Assembly (NCBI RefSeq): GCF_000725125.1
Contig: NZ_JFCB01000004.1
Coordinates: 186,001-250,000 of the forward strand
Direction of reading: 5' to 3'
DNA from: Streptomyces toyocaensis
GTDB taxonomy: Bacteria; Actinomycetota; Actinomycetes; Streptomycetales; Streptomycetaceae
Length of the DNA: 64,000 bases
Part shown: positions 44,854 to 54,425 of the stretch, one piece after another
Position numbering within the stretch: the first letter of the stretch is position 1
Layout: the number at the start of each line of letters is the position of its first letter
Notes under the pieces: model-generated
What the model was told of the DNA's origin: nothing
Seen by the model: only the letters and a program-made list of their open reading frames with translations
Database searches by the model: none
Position numbers and translations under genes: made by a program

Positions 44854-46041
44854 ATGACCTCACCTCCTCTTCCCCGCCCGGACACCACCCCGGCCCCCGC
44901 GGCTCCTGCGCACAGCGGCCGCCCGGGGCTGCCCCGGGTCACCGAGCTGCTGCTGTCCGCGTTCGCCGGACACCGTGGCGCCGGGCTCCCCCTCGGGCCG
45001 CTCACGCTGATCGCCGGGCCCAGCGGGAGCGGGAAGACCAGTGCGTTGCGGGCGTACGAGGCGCTCGCCCGGCTCGGTGGCGGTGCCGAACTGGGGGAGG
45101 CCTTCCCCGAGCCCGGCGCCTGTGTGCCGGAGCGGGCCCGTGCCGACGCCCAGCAGCGCCGCGGATTCCGCATCGGCTGTACCGCGGACGGTCCCGGGGG
45201 ACCGGTCCGGCTGGAGGTCGCCGTCCAGGTGGAGCCCGAGCTGCGGATCGTGGGGGAGCGGCTGACGGCCGACGGGCAGGTCCTGCTGGAGACCGCGCTG
45301 CGCGATCCGCGCCGCCGCGCGGTGCAGGCCGCCTGGCACACGGCCGGGGCGGCCCCCGTGACCCGCGCCCCGCTGCCGGACGACCGGCTCGGCACCGCGC
45401 TGCTGCCGCTGCGCGTCGCCGGCAAGACGCCGGGGCAGCGCAGGGTGCTCGCCGCCGCCGAGCAGATGGTGGTCGCGCTGCGCTCCGTCTTCCCCTGCGA
45501 CCCCCGTCCCGACCGGATGCGCGAGCCGGTGCCGGCCGGGTCCGGCCGGCTGCTCGGCGGCTGCGGCAACCTCGCCGACGTGCTGTGGCGCACCCGCGCC
45601 GAGTGCGGTCGGCGGCACGCGCTCCTCGTCGAGGCGGTGCGCGCCGGATGCGCCGGGCCGGTCACCGACCTGCTCGCCGAGCCGTACGACGCCGGCCGCC
45701 TGGTCCGCGCCCTGCTCGACCGGGGCGACGGCACCCGCACCGAATTGCGGCTGCTCGGCGACGGCGAGCTGCGGTACACGGCCCTCGCGCTGGTGCTGCT
45801 CACCGGCCCCGGCGTGCTGGAGACCGACGTGCCCGGCGAGGTCCCGGCCGCGCTGCGCACCCTCACCGTCCTCGCCGACGGCCTGGAACGGTCCCTGGAC
45901 CCCGGACAGCGCACGGAACTGCTCCACCTCGCGGCGCGGATGTGCGAGCGCGGACACATCCGCCTGGCCGGCGCGGTGAGCGACGCCTCCTGGGCCGCGG
46001 GAGTGCCCGGAGTGACGGTGGTACACCTGGACCGTGACTGA
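44854..46041 (+). CDS. ATP-binding protein with ABC-like P-loop
   Basis: A protein of 395 residues. The Walker A GPSGSGKTSA is at about residues 55-64, followed by a domain like those of RecF/SMC-type or predicted AAA_21 ATPases. A C-terminal ALALVLLTGPGVLE segment and VLADGLERSLDPGQ resemble ABC signature and Walker B surroundings, though a clean DE pair is not seen. The N-terminus is Pro/Ala-rich. Its last eight bases overlap the GTG start of the MazG-like gene, so both are probably one transcript. The function is unknown; a role in nucleotide-linked housekeeping is suggested by the partner only. Confidence 0.8.
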   Translation: MTSPPLPRPDTTPAPAAPAHSGRPGLPRVTELLLSAFAGHRGAGLPLGPLTLIAGPSGSGKTSALRAYEALARLGGGAELGEAFPEPGACVPERARADAQQRRGFRIGCTADGPGGPVRLEVAVQVEPELRIVGERLTADGQVLLETALRDPRRRAVQAAWHTAGAAPVTRAPLPDDRLGTALLPLRVAGKTPGQRRVLAAAEQMVVALRSVFPCDPRPDRMREPVPAGSGRLLGGCGNLADVLWRTRAECGRRHALLVEAVRAGCAGPVTDLLAEPYDAGRLVRALLDRGDGTRTELRLLGDGELRYTALALVLLTGPGVLETDVPGEVPAALRTLTVLADGLERSLDPGQRTELLHLAARMCERGHIRLAGAVSDASWAAGVPGVTVVHLDRD

Positions 46042-46408
46042 TCCGTACGACGACGCGACCCCGCGCCGCCCACTCGACCTCGCCGGACTGCAGCGCCGGC
46101 TCGCCGACTTCGCCGCCGCGCGCGACTGGCAGCCGTACCACACCCCGAAGAACCTCGCCGCCGCGCTCAGCGTGGAGTCCTCCGAACTCCTCGAGATCTT
46201 CCAGTGGCTGACGCCCGAGGAGTCCGCCCGCGTCATGGACGACCCGGACACCGCGCACCGCGTCACCGACGAGGTCGCCGACGTCCTCGCCTATCTCCTT
46301 CAGCTGTGCGAGGTCCTCGGAGTCGACCCGCTCGGTGCGCTCGCCGCCAAGATCGACCGGAACGAGCACAGGTTCCCTGCGGGGAGGCCGGACCACGGAT
46401 CCCCGTAA
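46034..46408 (+). CDS. MazG-like nucleotide pyrophosphohydrolase
   Basis: A protein of 124 residues of the all-alpha NTP pyrophosphohydrolase superfamily. The metal-binding pairs are in SSELLEIFQW (about residues 47-57) and DEVADVLAYLLQL (about 79-91), the classic ExxE...ExxD layout. It should hydrolyse a (deoxy)nucleoside triphosphate to the monophosphate and pyrophosphate; related small members act as house-cleaning enzymes or on dCTP. GTG 46034 overlaps the ATPase gene by 8 bp. Confidence 0.88.
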   Translation: MTDPYDDATPRRPLDLAGLQRRLADFAAARDWQPYHTPKNLAAALSVESSELLEIFQWLTPEESARVMDDPDTAHRVTDEVADVLAYLLQLCEVLGVDPLGALAAKIDRNEHRFPAGRPDHGSP

Positions 46409-46590
46409 AGGAGCGTGCGGCTCCACTTTCACTCTCCGTGGTCGAAAACCCGACCCCGGTCGGCCTGTTGTCCACAGATTTCGGTCTTCCTCTGGCTTTT
46501 TGTCTCACGTCCACTCACTCTGGGTAGTGAACAGAAGAGTTCAACGGATGCGGACGCGTGGGCAGCGCGTCGGACAGACGGGGGCAGCGC

Positions 46591-47061
46591 ATGGACGCTG
46601 TGCGGCTCATCGTGGCGAGCGGAAGGGCCCTGGCCGCGAGCAGGGGCGTACCGGAGCGGCTGACCGAGGTCTGGCAGGCGCAGGCCCTGGCGCAGGCGAT
46701 AGGCAGCAGGCTCGCGGTCGCGGGACCACCCGAACTGCGCGGCGAGGCAGTGGGGCTGACCGAGCTCGCGGCCCGCGGCTGCGGGGTACTGGGCATCCCG
46801 CGGCTCGCACCGGGCGAGCTGCGCGCGGCCCAGCTCACCGAAGTGGGCGAGGCCCGGCAGTCGCTGATGTGCCTCGGCGGCCTGCTCGGCGAGGTCGGCA
46901 TCGCCCTGGTGGGCATCGCCTGCTCCGCGGACGACGAGGCCACGTACTGGCAGTGCATGGAGGCCATCGACGCGGCGGACGAGTCCCGGGACCGGGTCCT
47001 GGAGATGCTCCGCAGACTGGCGGACCGCGACGAGGTCCTGACCGAGCGGGAGGCCGGATGA
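46591..47061 (+). CDS. DUF6099 family protein
   Basis: A protein of 156 residues, largely helical (AVRLIVASGRALAASRGVPE, LAQAIGSRLAV, LSMCLGGLLGEVGIALVGIA-like core with CSADDEATYWQCMEAIDAAD). It matches a Streptomyces conserved family of unknown role. ATG 46591 is used, with a weak GGGG ribosome site. The 180-bp upstream gap is A/T-richer than its surroundings and probably holds the promoter. Confidence 0.75.
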   Translation: MDAVRLIVASGRALAASRGVPERLTEVWQAQALAQAIGSRLAVAGPPELRGEAVGLTELAARGCGVLGIPRLAPGELRAAQLTEVGEARQSLMCLGGLLGEVGIALVGIACSADDEATYWQCMEAIDAADESRDRVLEMLRRLADRDEVLTEREAG

Positions 47062-47609
47062 CCTCACCGGCCACCCCGCGCCGCGGGTTCAGCGACCCGC
47101 GCTCTCCGCCACGGCACCGGCACCGCCCGGCGCCGCACCCGTACCGTCGGCTCCGTCACCCCGCCCCGGCCCCGCCGCCCGCAGACCCGTGCCCAGCGCC
47201 GCCAGGTCCGCCGTCAGCGCCGCCATCGGCCCCTCCGTCCGCCGCAACAGCCCTCTCTGCGGCCCCTCGGCCACCCCATCCCGCTGCGGCAGTTCTCCTG
47301 CGACACGACGGCCTCCCCGGCCCGTGGCCCCTGAGCGCCGCCCTCACCCCGCGCCGGCCGCCCGCCGGGCGGCCGGACGGCGGGAAGGCGGGAAGGCGAC
47401 GACGAGACCCGGGGCCGACACGGTGACACCCCGGCCCACACCGGCCGGCGCGGGAGCCGGGCACTCCGGCTCCGCCCGAGCCAACGGTCCTCACCGGGGA
47501 CCGGTCACACCGCACCCCGGCCCCCGGCCGATGCCACCCGACCGTGGCCCGTGGCACGCCGGAAGGGCGGGCCGGGCCGCCCCGGACCGGGAGCGTGCAG
47601 GATGGAACC
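47062..47609. other. 548-bp Pro/Arg-coding-biased gap without a supported gene
   Basis: Very C-rich sequence. The plus-strand frame from ATG 47058 gives only low-complexity Pro/Arg/Ala protein. A minus-strand frame ending at 47089 has a short helical piece (PMAALTADLAALGTGLRAAG) but no credible start. I see no RNA gene or clear terminator. It may be a decayed gene. Confidence 0.4.
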
Positions 47610-48533
47610 ATGGATCTCCGCATCTTCACCGAGCCCCAGCAGGGGGCCACCTACGACACCTTGCTCACCGTCGCCAAGGCCACCGAGGACCTCGGCTTCG
47701 ACGCCTTCTTCCGCTCCGACCACTACCTCAGCATGGGCTCCGCGGACGGCCTGCCCGGCCCCACCGACGCCTGGATCACCCTCGCCGGCCTCGCCCGTGA
47801 GACCCGGCGCATCCGGCTGGGCACCCTGATGACCGCCGGCACCTTCCGCCTCCCCGGCGTGCTCGCCATCCAGGTCGCCCAGGTCGACCAGATGTCCGGC
47901 GGCCGCATCGAACTGGGCCTCGGCGCGGGCTGGTTCGAGGAGGAGCACAAGGCCTACGGCATCCCCTTCCCGAAGGAGAAGTTCGCCCGCCTCGAGGAAC
48001 AGCTGGAGATCGTCACCGGCCTGTGGGCCACCGAGCCCGGCAAGACCTTCGACCACCACGGCACCCACTACGACCTCACCAGGTCCCCCGCCCTCCCCAA
48101 GCCCGCCCAGGCCAAGGTGCCGGTGCTGATCGGCGGCCACGGCAAGACCCGCACCCCGCGCCTGGCGGCCCGGTACGCGGACGAGTTCAACATGCCCTTC
48201 GCCTCGGTCGAGGACACCGCGCGCCAGTTCGGGCGGGTCCGCGACGCCGCACAGGAGGCCGGCCGCGACCCGGACGACCTCGTCTACTCCAACGCCCTCG
48301 TCGTCTGCGTGGGCAAGGACGACCAGGAGGTCGCCCGCCGCGCCGCCGCGATCGGCCGCGAGGTCGACGAACTCAGGGCCAACGGCCTGGCGGGCTCCCC
48401 GGCCGAGGTCGTCGACAAGATCGGCCGCTACGCCTCGACCGGCTCCCGCCGCATCTACCTCCAGTTCCTCGACCTCTCCGATCTCGACCACCTGGAGCTG
48501 ATCTCCTCCCAGGTCCAGTCCCAGCTGCGGTGA
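47610..48533 (+). CDS. LLM-class F420-dependent oxidoreductase
   Basis: A protein of 307 residues, a bacterial-luciferase-like TIM barrel. Visible features are MDLRIFTEPQQGATYDTLL, FFRSDHYLSMG, GLARETRRIRLGTLMTAGTF, ELGLGAGWFEEEHKAYGIPF and VPVLIGGHGKTRTPRLAARY. These fit actinobacterial F420-dependent members; an FMN enzyme is not excluded. ATG 47610 has AGGA seven bases upstream. The substrate cannot be told. It precedes the RNA-repair pair hen1-pnkp, separated by about 160 bp, and is probably a separate unit. Confidence 0.88.
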   Translation: MDLRIFTEPQQGATYDTLLTVAKATEDLGFDAFFRSDHYLSMGSADGLPGPTDAWITLAGLARETRRIRLGTLMTAGTFRLPGVLAIQVAQVDQMSGGRIELGLGAGWFEEEHKAYGIPFPKEKFARLEEQLEIVTGLWATEPGKTFDHHGTHYDLTRSPALPKPAQAKVPVLIGGHGKTRTPRLAARYADEFNMPFASVEDTARQFGRVRDAAQEAGRDPDDLVYSNALVVCVGKDDQEVARRAAAIGREVDELRANGLAGSPAEVVDKIGRYASTGSRRIYLQFLDLSDLDHLELISSQVQSQLR

Positions 48534-48694
48534 CGCGCGCCCGGCGGGGGCCCGCCTCCCGCCGGGGCGGCTCCCCGCCGCCGGCACCCCGAAATTCCCG
48601 GGAACCCCAGAGCCCCTTCCCTGTACGTTGACCGGACGCGCCGGGGTCCCGGTGCGCACCCGCAGTTGACCAGGTGTTTCGAGGTGTCGCCACC

Positions 48695-50158
48695 GTGTTC
48701 CTGACGATCAGTACCACCGGCTGTGCCGAGCACCCGGCGACCGACCTCGGATTCCTGCTGCACAAGCATCCCGGGAGGGCGCAGGCGTTCTCCACGTCCT
48801 ACGGCACGGCACACGTCCTGTACCCCGAGGCCGGCGCCGAGCGCTGCACGGCGGCGCTGCTGCTGGAGGTGGACGCGGTGGCACTGGTCAGGCGCGGCAA
48901 GGGCAGGGGCCGCGGCGGTGCTCCCGACGCCGCCCTCGCGCAGTACGTCAACGACCGCCCGTACGCGGCCTCCTCCCTGCTCGCCGTCGCGCTGAGCGGT
49001 GTCTTCTCCAGCGCGATGCGCGGCGTGTGCCACGCCCGTCCGGAGCTCCCGGACCGGCCGCGCCCGCTGCGCATCGAGGTGCCCGCGCTGCCCGCGCGCG
49101 GCGGCCCCGGACTCGTCCGCCGGCTCTTCGAACCGCTCGGCTGGACGGTCACCGCCGAACCCGTCCCGCTGGACACCGAGTTCCCGCAGTGGGGCGACTC
49201 GCGCTACATACGCCTGGCCCTGGACGCGGACACGCTCACCCTTGCCCAGGCACTGCGCCACCTCTACGTGCTGCTCCCCGTCCTCGACGACGCCAAGCAC
49301 TACTGGGTCTCCTCCGACGAGGTCGACAAGCTGCTGCGGGCCGGCGAGGGCTGGCTGCCCGCACACCCCGAGCAGAAGCTCATCACCAGCCGGTACCTCT
49401 CCCGCCGCTGGTCGCTGACCCGGCAGGCCATGGAGCGGCTGGAGCTGGTCCGGCTCGCCGAGGCCGACGACAGCGAGGTCGAGGACATCGACAACGCGGT
49501 CGCGGCGGAGACCGAGCAGGAGGAGAGGCCCACCCCGCTCGCCGTGCAGCGGCGGGACGCGATCCTCACCGCGCTGCGCGCCTCCGGCGCCGCCCGGGTG
49601 CTCGACCTCGGCTGCGGCCAGGGGCAGTTGGTTCAGGCACTGCTCAGGGATCCGTCCTTCACCGAGATCGCCGGCGTCGACGTGTCGATGCGGGCGCTCA
49701 CCATCGCGTCCCGGCGGCTGAAGCTCGACCGCATGGGGGAGCGGCAGGCGGCGCGCGTGCGGCTCTTCCAGGGCTCCCTCGCGTACACCGACAAGCGGCT
49801 CAGGGGTTACGACGCCGCCGTGCTCAGCGAGGTGATCGAACACCTCGACCCGCCCCGGCTGCCTGCCCTGGAGTATGCGGTGTTCGGCGCCGCCCGCCCC
49901 CGGACGGTCCTCGTGACCACCCCCAACGTCGAGTACAACGTGCGCTGGGAGAGCCTGCCGGCCGGCCACGTCCGGCACGGTGACCACCGCTTCGAGTGGA
50001 CCCGTGAGGAGTTCCGCGACTGGGCGGGCAAGGTCGCCGAACGGCACGGCTACGACGTGGAGTTCCTGCCCGTCGGACCCGACGACCCCGAGGTCGGACC
50101 CCCCACCCAGATGGCCGTGTTCCAGGCCGCGACCCCGAAGGAGGCGAAGGCCGCATGA
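48695..50158 (+). CDS. hen1: 3' terminal RNA ribose 2'-O-methyltransferase Hen1
   Basis: A protein of 487 residues. The N-terminal half (FLTISTTG, ATDLGFLLHKHPGRAQ) is the bacterial Hen1 N-terminal domain that activates the Pnkp ligase. The C-terminal half is the methyltransferase: SAM motif VLDLGCGQGQL near residue 302 and the metal site SEVIEHLDPPR near 378 with the later His pair in HGDHRFEWTREEF. The enzyme methylates the 2'-OH at the cut end of a toxin-cleaved RNA so the repaired RNA resists recutting. GTG 48695 was chosen because the family begins FLTIST; GAGGTG lies upstream. ATGA overlap with pnkp makes a coupled pair. Confidence 0.94.
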   Translation: MFLTISTTGCAEHPATDLGFLLHKHPGRAQAFSTSYGTAHVLYPEAGAERCTAALLLEVDAVALVRRGKGRGRGGAPDAALAQYVNDRPYAASSLLAVALSGVFSSAMRGVCHARPELPDRPRPLRIEVPALPARGGPGLVRRLFEPLGWTVTAEPVPLDTEFPQWGDSRYIRLALDADTLTLAQALRHLYVLLPVLDDAKHYWVSSDEVDKLLRAGEGWLPAHPEQKLITSRYLSRRWSLTRQAMERLELVRLAEADDSEVEDIDNAVAAETEQEERPTPLAVQRRDAILTALRASGAARVLDLGCGQGQLVQALLRDPSFTEIAGVDVSMRALTIASRRLKLDRMGERQAARVRLFQGSLAYTDKRLRGYDAAVLSEVIEHLDPPRLPALEYAVFGAARPRTVLVTTPNVEYNVRWESLPAGHVRHGDHRFEWTREEFRDWAGKVAERHGYDVEFLPVGPDDPEVGPPTQMAVFQAATPKEAKAA

Positions 50159-52707
50159 CCAGCCCGGTCACCACCACGGCGCGGGGCCGCGCCCTGCCCG
50201 TCACCGACCTCTCCCTCGTCGTGCTCATCGGCGCGTCCGGCTCGGGCAAGTCCACCTTCGCCCGCCGGCACTTCACGCCCACCGAGGTCATCTCCTCAGA
50301 CTTCTGCCGCGGCCTGGTCGCCGACGACGAGAACGATCAGAGCGCGTCCCGCGACGCCTTCGACGTGCTGCACCACATCGCCGGCAAGCGCCTCGCCGCC
50401 GGCCGCCGCACCGTCGTCGACGCCACCAGCGTCCAGCAGGACGCCCGACGGCAGCTCGTCGACCTGGCCAAGCGGTACGACGTGCTGCCCATCGCCATCG
50501 TGCTCGACGTGCCCGAGCAGGTGTGCGCCGAGCGCAACGCCGTCCGCACCGACCGCGCCGACATGCCGCGCCGGGTCATCCAGCGCCACATCCGTGAACT
50601 GCGCCGCTCACTGCGCCACCTGGAGCGCGAGGGCTTCCGCAAGGTGCACGTGCTGCGCGGCGTGGAGGAGATCGAGCACGCCACCGTCGTCACCGAGAAG
50701 CGGTTCAACGACCTCACCCACCTCACCGGGCCCTTCGACATCATCGGTGACATCCACGGCTGCTCCGCCGAACTGGAGGCACTGCTGGGCAAGCTGGGCT
50801 ACGCCGACGGCGCCCACCCCGAGGGCCGTACCGCCGTCTTCGTCGGCGACCTCGTCGACCGCGGCCCGGACAGCCCCGGCGTGCTGCGCCGCGTGATGGC
50901 CATGGTGAAGTCGGGCGACGCGCTCTGCGTGCCCGGCAACCACGAGAACAAGTTCGGCCGCCACCTGCGCGGCCGCACCGTCCGGCACACCCACGGGCTC
51001 GCCGAGACCATCGAGCAGATGGAGGGCGAGAGCGAGGAGTTCCGCGCCGAGGTACGGCAGTTCATCGACGGCCTGGTCAGCCACTACGTCCTCGACGGCG
51101 GCAGGCTCGTGGTCTGCCACGCCGGTCTGCCGGAGAAGTACCACGGCCGCACCTCCGGCCGGGTCCGCAGCCACGCCCTGTACGGCGACACCACCGGCGA
51201 GACCGACGAGTTCGGACTGCCCGTGCGCTACCCCTGGGCCGAGGACTACCGGGGCCGGGCGGCGGTCGTCTACGGCCACACCCCGGTCCCGGAGGCCACC
51301 TGGCTCAACAACACCATCTGCCTGGACACCGGCGCGGTGTTCGGTGGCAGGCTCACCGCACTGCGCTGGCCGGAGCGGGAACTGGTCGACGTACCGGCCG
51401 AGCGGGTCTGGTACGAGCCGGCCCGCCCCTTGCGCACCGAGGCACCCGGTGGCCACGAGGGGCGCCCGCTGGACCTGGCGGACGTGCACGGCCGCCGCGT
51501 CGTCGAGACCCGGCACGCGGGCCGCGTCTCCGTCCGTGAGGAGAACGCCGCCGCGGCCCTGGAGGTCATGAGCCGCTTCGCGATCGACCCCCGCCTGCTG
51601 CCGTACCTCCCGCCGACCATGGCGCCGACGGCGACCTCGCACGTCGAGGGCTATCTGGAGCACCCGGTCGAGGCGTTCGCCCAGTACCGTCAGGACGGCG
51701 TCGCACGGGTCGTGTGCGAGGAGAAGCACATGGGCTCCCGCGCCGTCGCCCTGGTCTGCCGGGACGCCGACGCGGCCCGCGGGCGCTTCGGCGTGGAGGG
51801 TCCCACCGGTTCCCTCTACACCCGCACCGGCCGCCCGTTCTTCGACGACGCCGCCGTCACGGAGGAGATACTCGCCCGCCTGCGCACGGCGGTCACCGAG
51901 GCCGGCCTGTGGGACGAACTCGACACGGACTGGCTGCTGCTGGACGCCGAGCTGATGCCGTGGTCGCTGAAGGCGTCCGGACTGCTGCGGTCCCAGTACG
52001 CCGCGGTCGGCGCCGCCTCCGGCGCGGTCCTCCCGGCCGCCCTGGCCGCGCTGGAGGGCGCCGCGGGCCGGGGCGTCGACGTGCGGGACCTGCTGGACCG
52101 GCAGCGCGAACGGGCGGACGGCGCACAGGCGTTCACCGACGCGTACCGCCGGTACTGCTGGACGACCGACGGCCTGGACGGCGTACGCCTGGCTCCGTTC
52201 CAGCTCCTGGCCGTCCGGGGCCGCAGCCTCGCGGCCCTGCCCCACGACGAGCAGCTCGCCCTGATCGACCGCATGGTCGAGCACGACGCCACCGGCCTGC
52301 TGCAGACCACCCGGCGCCTCTACGTCGACACCGCCGACCCCGAGTCGGTGCGGGCCGGCGTCGACTGGTGGCTGGAGATGACCGGACGCGGCGGCGAGGG
52401 CATGGTCGTCAAGCCGGTCGGCGCCCTGGTCCGCGACCCGTCGGGCCGCCTGGTGCAGCCGGGCATCAAGTGCCGGGGCCGCGAGTACCTGCGGATCGTC
52501 TACGGCCCCGAGTACACCCGCCCGGAGAACCTGGCCCGTCTGCGCGGCCGCTTCCTGAACCACAAGCGCTCGCTCGCGGTCCGCGAGTACGCGCTCGGCC
52601 TGGAGGCGCTGGACCGCCTGTCCGGGGGCGAGCCCCTGTGGCGCGTCCACGAGCCGGTCTTCGCCGTACTGGCGCTGGAGTCGGAGCCGGTCGATCCCCG
52701 CCTGTGA
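50155..52707 (+). CDS. pnkp: Polynucleotide kinase-phosphatase Pnkp
   Basis: A protein of 850 residues with three modules. The 5' kinase has P-loop IGASGSGKSTF at about residues 25-35. The metallophosphoesterase has GDIHG near 199, GDLVDRG near 231, GNHEN near 262 and CHAGLPEK near 321, and heals 2',3'-cyclic phosphate ends. The C-terminal nucleotidyltransferase (ligase) has its adenylated Lys in EEKHMGSRA at K524. Together with Hen1 it forms the bacterial RNA-repair complex that mends tRNAs cut by ribotoxins. All three modules look intact. The ATG overlaps the hen1 stop. A 164-bp gap follows before the VMAP gene. Confidence 0.95.
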   Translation: MTSPVTTTARGRALPVTDLSLVVLIGASGSGKSTFARRHFTPTEVISSDFCRGLVADDENDQSASRDAFDVLHHIAGKRLAAGRRTVVDATSVQQDARRQLVDLAKRYDVLPIAIVLDVPEQVCAERNAVRTDRADMPRRVIQRHIRELRRSLRHLEREGFRKVHVLRGVEEIEHATVVTEKRFNDLTHLTGPFDIIGDIHGCSAELEALLGKLGYADGAHPEGRTAVFVGDLVDRGPDSPGVLRRVMAMVKSGDALCVPGNHENKFGRHLRGRTVRHTHGLAETIEQMEGESEEFRAEVRQFIDGLVSHYVLDGGRLVVCHAGLPEKYHGRTSGRVRSHALYGDTTGETDEFGLPVRYPWAEDYRGRAAVVYGHTPVPEATWLNNTICLDTGAVFGGRLTALRWPERELVDVPAERVWYEPARPLRTEAPGGHEGRPLDLADVHGRRVVETRHAGRVSVREENAAAALEVMSRFAIDPRLLPYLPPTMAPTATSHVEGYLEHPVEAFAQYRQDGVARVVCEEKHMGSRAVALVCRDADAARGRFGVEGPTGSLYTRTGRPFFDDAAVTEEILARLRTAVTEAGLWDELDTDWLLLDAELMPWSLKASGLLRSQYAAVGAASGAVLPAALAALEGAAGRGVDVRDLLDRQRERADGAQAFTDAYRRYCWTTDGLDGVRLAPFQLLAVRGRSLAALPHDEQLALIDRMVEHDATGLLQTTRRLYVDTADPESVRAGVDWWLEMTGRGGEGMVVKPVGALVRDPSGRLVQPGIKCRGREYLRIVYGPEYTRPENLARLRGRFLNHKRSLAVREYALGLEALDRLSGGEPLWRVHEPVFAVLALESEPVDPRL

Positions 52708-52871
52708 CCGCGGGACGAGGAAGGGAGTGATTCCGGCCAGGAGTGTCACCCTTGAGGGCGATCCTGGCCGGGAGGCGTCGTTCCGACCTCATTCGTCCCT
52801 GGTTAACCGCTGGTTGCCGTGCTAACTTCGCTGATCGGTCAGGCAGGCGAACCGGCTCAGGGGGAAAGTCG

Positions 52872-54425
52872 GTGACAACGGACACGGGGCTCGGTGAATC
52901 CGAGCGTGCGCGGGGCAGCCGGGTGCTCCTGGGGCTGACCAACGCCCTGTGCGAGCTCGGCTGCATGGAGGACGCGCAGGGGCGGCTGCACTTCGCCGTG
53001 GTGCTGGGCGACCTGCTCGGCGGCCAGGTCGACCTCCGGGGTGTCAAGTTACGGGAGGACGTCGTCCTCCTCGTGCGGGCGGCGCTGAACACGGCGGGCG
53101 GCGAGCGCGTACTGGTCGAAGTGGTGCGGATCCTCGAGGGGGACCTGGCGGGCGACGAACTCGACCGTCTGCTCGACGAACTGCTGGGCCGGCCGCCGAC
53201 GCCGGCCGGGCCCGGCCTCCTGGCCGGACCCGTCATCTCCCGCGAGGACGAGCTCGGCGCCCGCGCCGTCCTCGCCCGGGGTGAGTTACCCGCCACCCGT
53301 CTGCGCGACGCGCTCGTCGAGGAGCTCAACGGCCTGGACCTGCCGATCGGGCTGACGCCGGACCAGCTCCTCTCCCACGTCCTGGGCTGGACCGCACAAC
53401 TGGACGGGCTGCCGCCCGCCGTGCTCCTCGTCGACCACGCCGCCCGGCTGGCCGCCACCCCCGCCCATCGCGCCGCCCTCACCACCTGGGCCGACGACTG
53501 GGCGGGCAGGGCCGGTCTGACCGAGGAGCTCGAGGAACGCCGGCGGGCCGCCCCCACGACACCGCGCGACCCGGACATACCCTGCTGCCTCGTCATCGCG
53601 GTGGAGCCGGCGCGCGACGGCACCCGCGACATCGTCGTGCGCCCCTGGCTCAACACCGTGCCCGGACAGTGGAACCCCCAGCCGGGTGAACCCGCCTACA
53701 CCACCCTCGACGACCTCGGCACCGCCGTCGAACGGGCGCTGAGGCAGGGCACCCGGCTCTGGACGGCACCGCGCGAGCCGGACGCGAGCGGACGCCGGCC
53801 CCCGCCGCCGTACATCGAGTTCGTCCTTCCGTACGACCTTCTCAACCACGACGTGGCCGGCCTGACGCACCGGGTCGGGGACGGCCAGCCGCTGCCGCTC
53901 AGCCTCAAGTACGGCGTCCACCTGCGCAGTCTGGAGCGCATGTGTTCGGACGACATGGTGATCCGTGACCAGTGGCGGCAGCGCTGGCACACCCTGCGGG
54001 AGCAGGGCGTCGCCGTGCACGGCTGGCGGGAAAGAGACGGTCTGCGACTCGACGCGTGGCAGGCGGGGCTCGCCGGGGAAGCACGACATACGGCGGTCGT
54101 GCTGGACGCACCCAGCGGCACCGGTGCCCTGGCGGCGCTCAAGGCCGCCATCGCGGAAGGGATAGGGCTGGCCGTGTGGGACCGCAGGGGGGTCTTCGCG
54201 GAGGAGCGGCGAGAGGTGGTGACCGCCCTGTTCGCCGCCGCCCAGACCCCGGCGCGGATCCCGACGGCCGTGCACCTGCTGCGCAAGAACGCCGAGAGCG
54301 ACGGCCAGGGGCCGGGCGAGCTGCTCGGCCGCCACATCGGTTTCTTCTGGGACGATCCCACCCGGCCCATCGACTTCCAGCCCATCGATCCCGGCGATCT
54401 CGCCAGCGAGGAGGCACCCGCATGA
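52872..54425 (+). CDS. VMAP protein (vWA-MoxR-associated protein) with effector-associated domain
   Basis: A protein of 517 residues. The N-terminal helical part (about residues 15-100, LLGLTNALCELGCMEDAQGR) fits an effector-associated domain; a middle VMAP region follows, and the C-terminal part fits VMAP-C (YIEFVLPYDLLNHDV near 312, RSLERM, RQRWHTL, then the LDAPSGTGALAALKAA segment). VMAP proteins are the scaffold of ternary vWA-MoxR-VMAP conflict systems. GTG 52872 has GGGGAAAG upstream. The stop overlaps the MoxR gene (ATGA, 54422-54425). Two TTA leucine codons (53049-53051 and 53286-53288) point to bldA-dependent translation. Confidence 0.82.
   Translation: MTTDTGLGESERARGSRVLLGLTNALCELGCMEDAQGRLHFAVVLGDLLGGQVDLRGVKLREDVVLLVRAALNTAGGERVLVEVVRILEGDLAGDELDRLLDELLGRPPTPAGPGLLAGPVISREDELGARAVLARGELPATRLRDALVEELNGLDLPIGLTPDQLLSHVLGWTAQLDGLPPAVLLVDHAARLAATPAHRAALTTWADDWAGRAGLTEELEERRRAAPTTPRDPDIPCCLVIAVEPARDGTRDIVVRPWLNTVPGQWNPQPGEPAYTTLDDLGTAVERALRQGTRLWTAPREPDASGRRPPPPYIEFVLPYDLLNHDVAGLTHRVGDGQPLPLSLKYGVHLRSLERMCSDDMVIRDQWRQRWHTLREQGVAVHGWRERDGLRLDAWQAGLAGEARHTAVVLDAPSGTGALAALKAAIAEGIGLAVWDRRGVFAEERREVVTALFAAAQTPARIPTAVHLLRKNAESDGQGPGELLGRHIGFFWDDPTRPIDFQPIDPGDLASEEAPA

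Noticed and set aside
47058..47426. Pro/Arg-rich reading overlapping the DUF6099 stop
   Set aside because: Low complexity from C-rich DNA; no ribosome site and no homology by eye.
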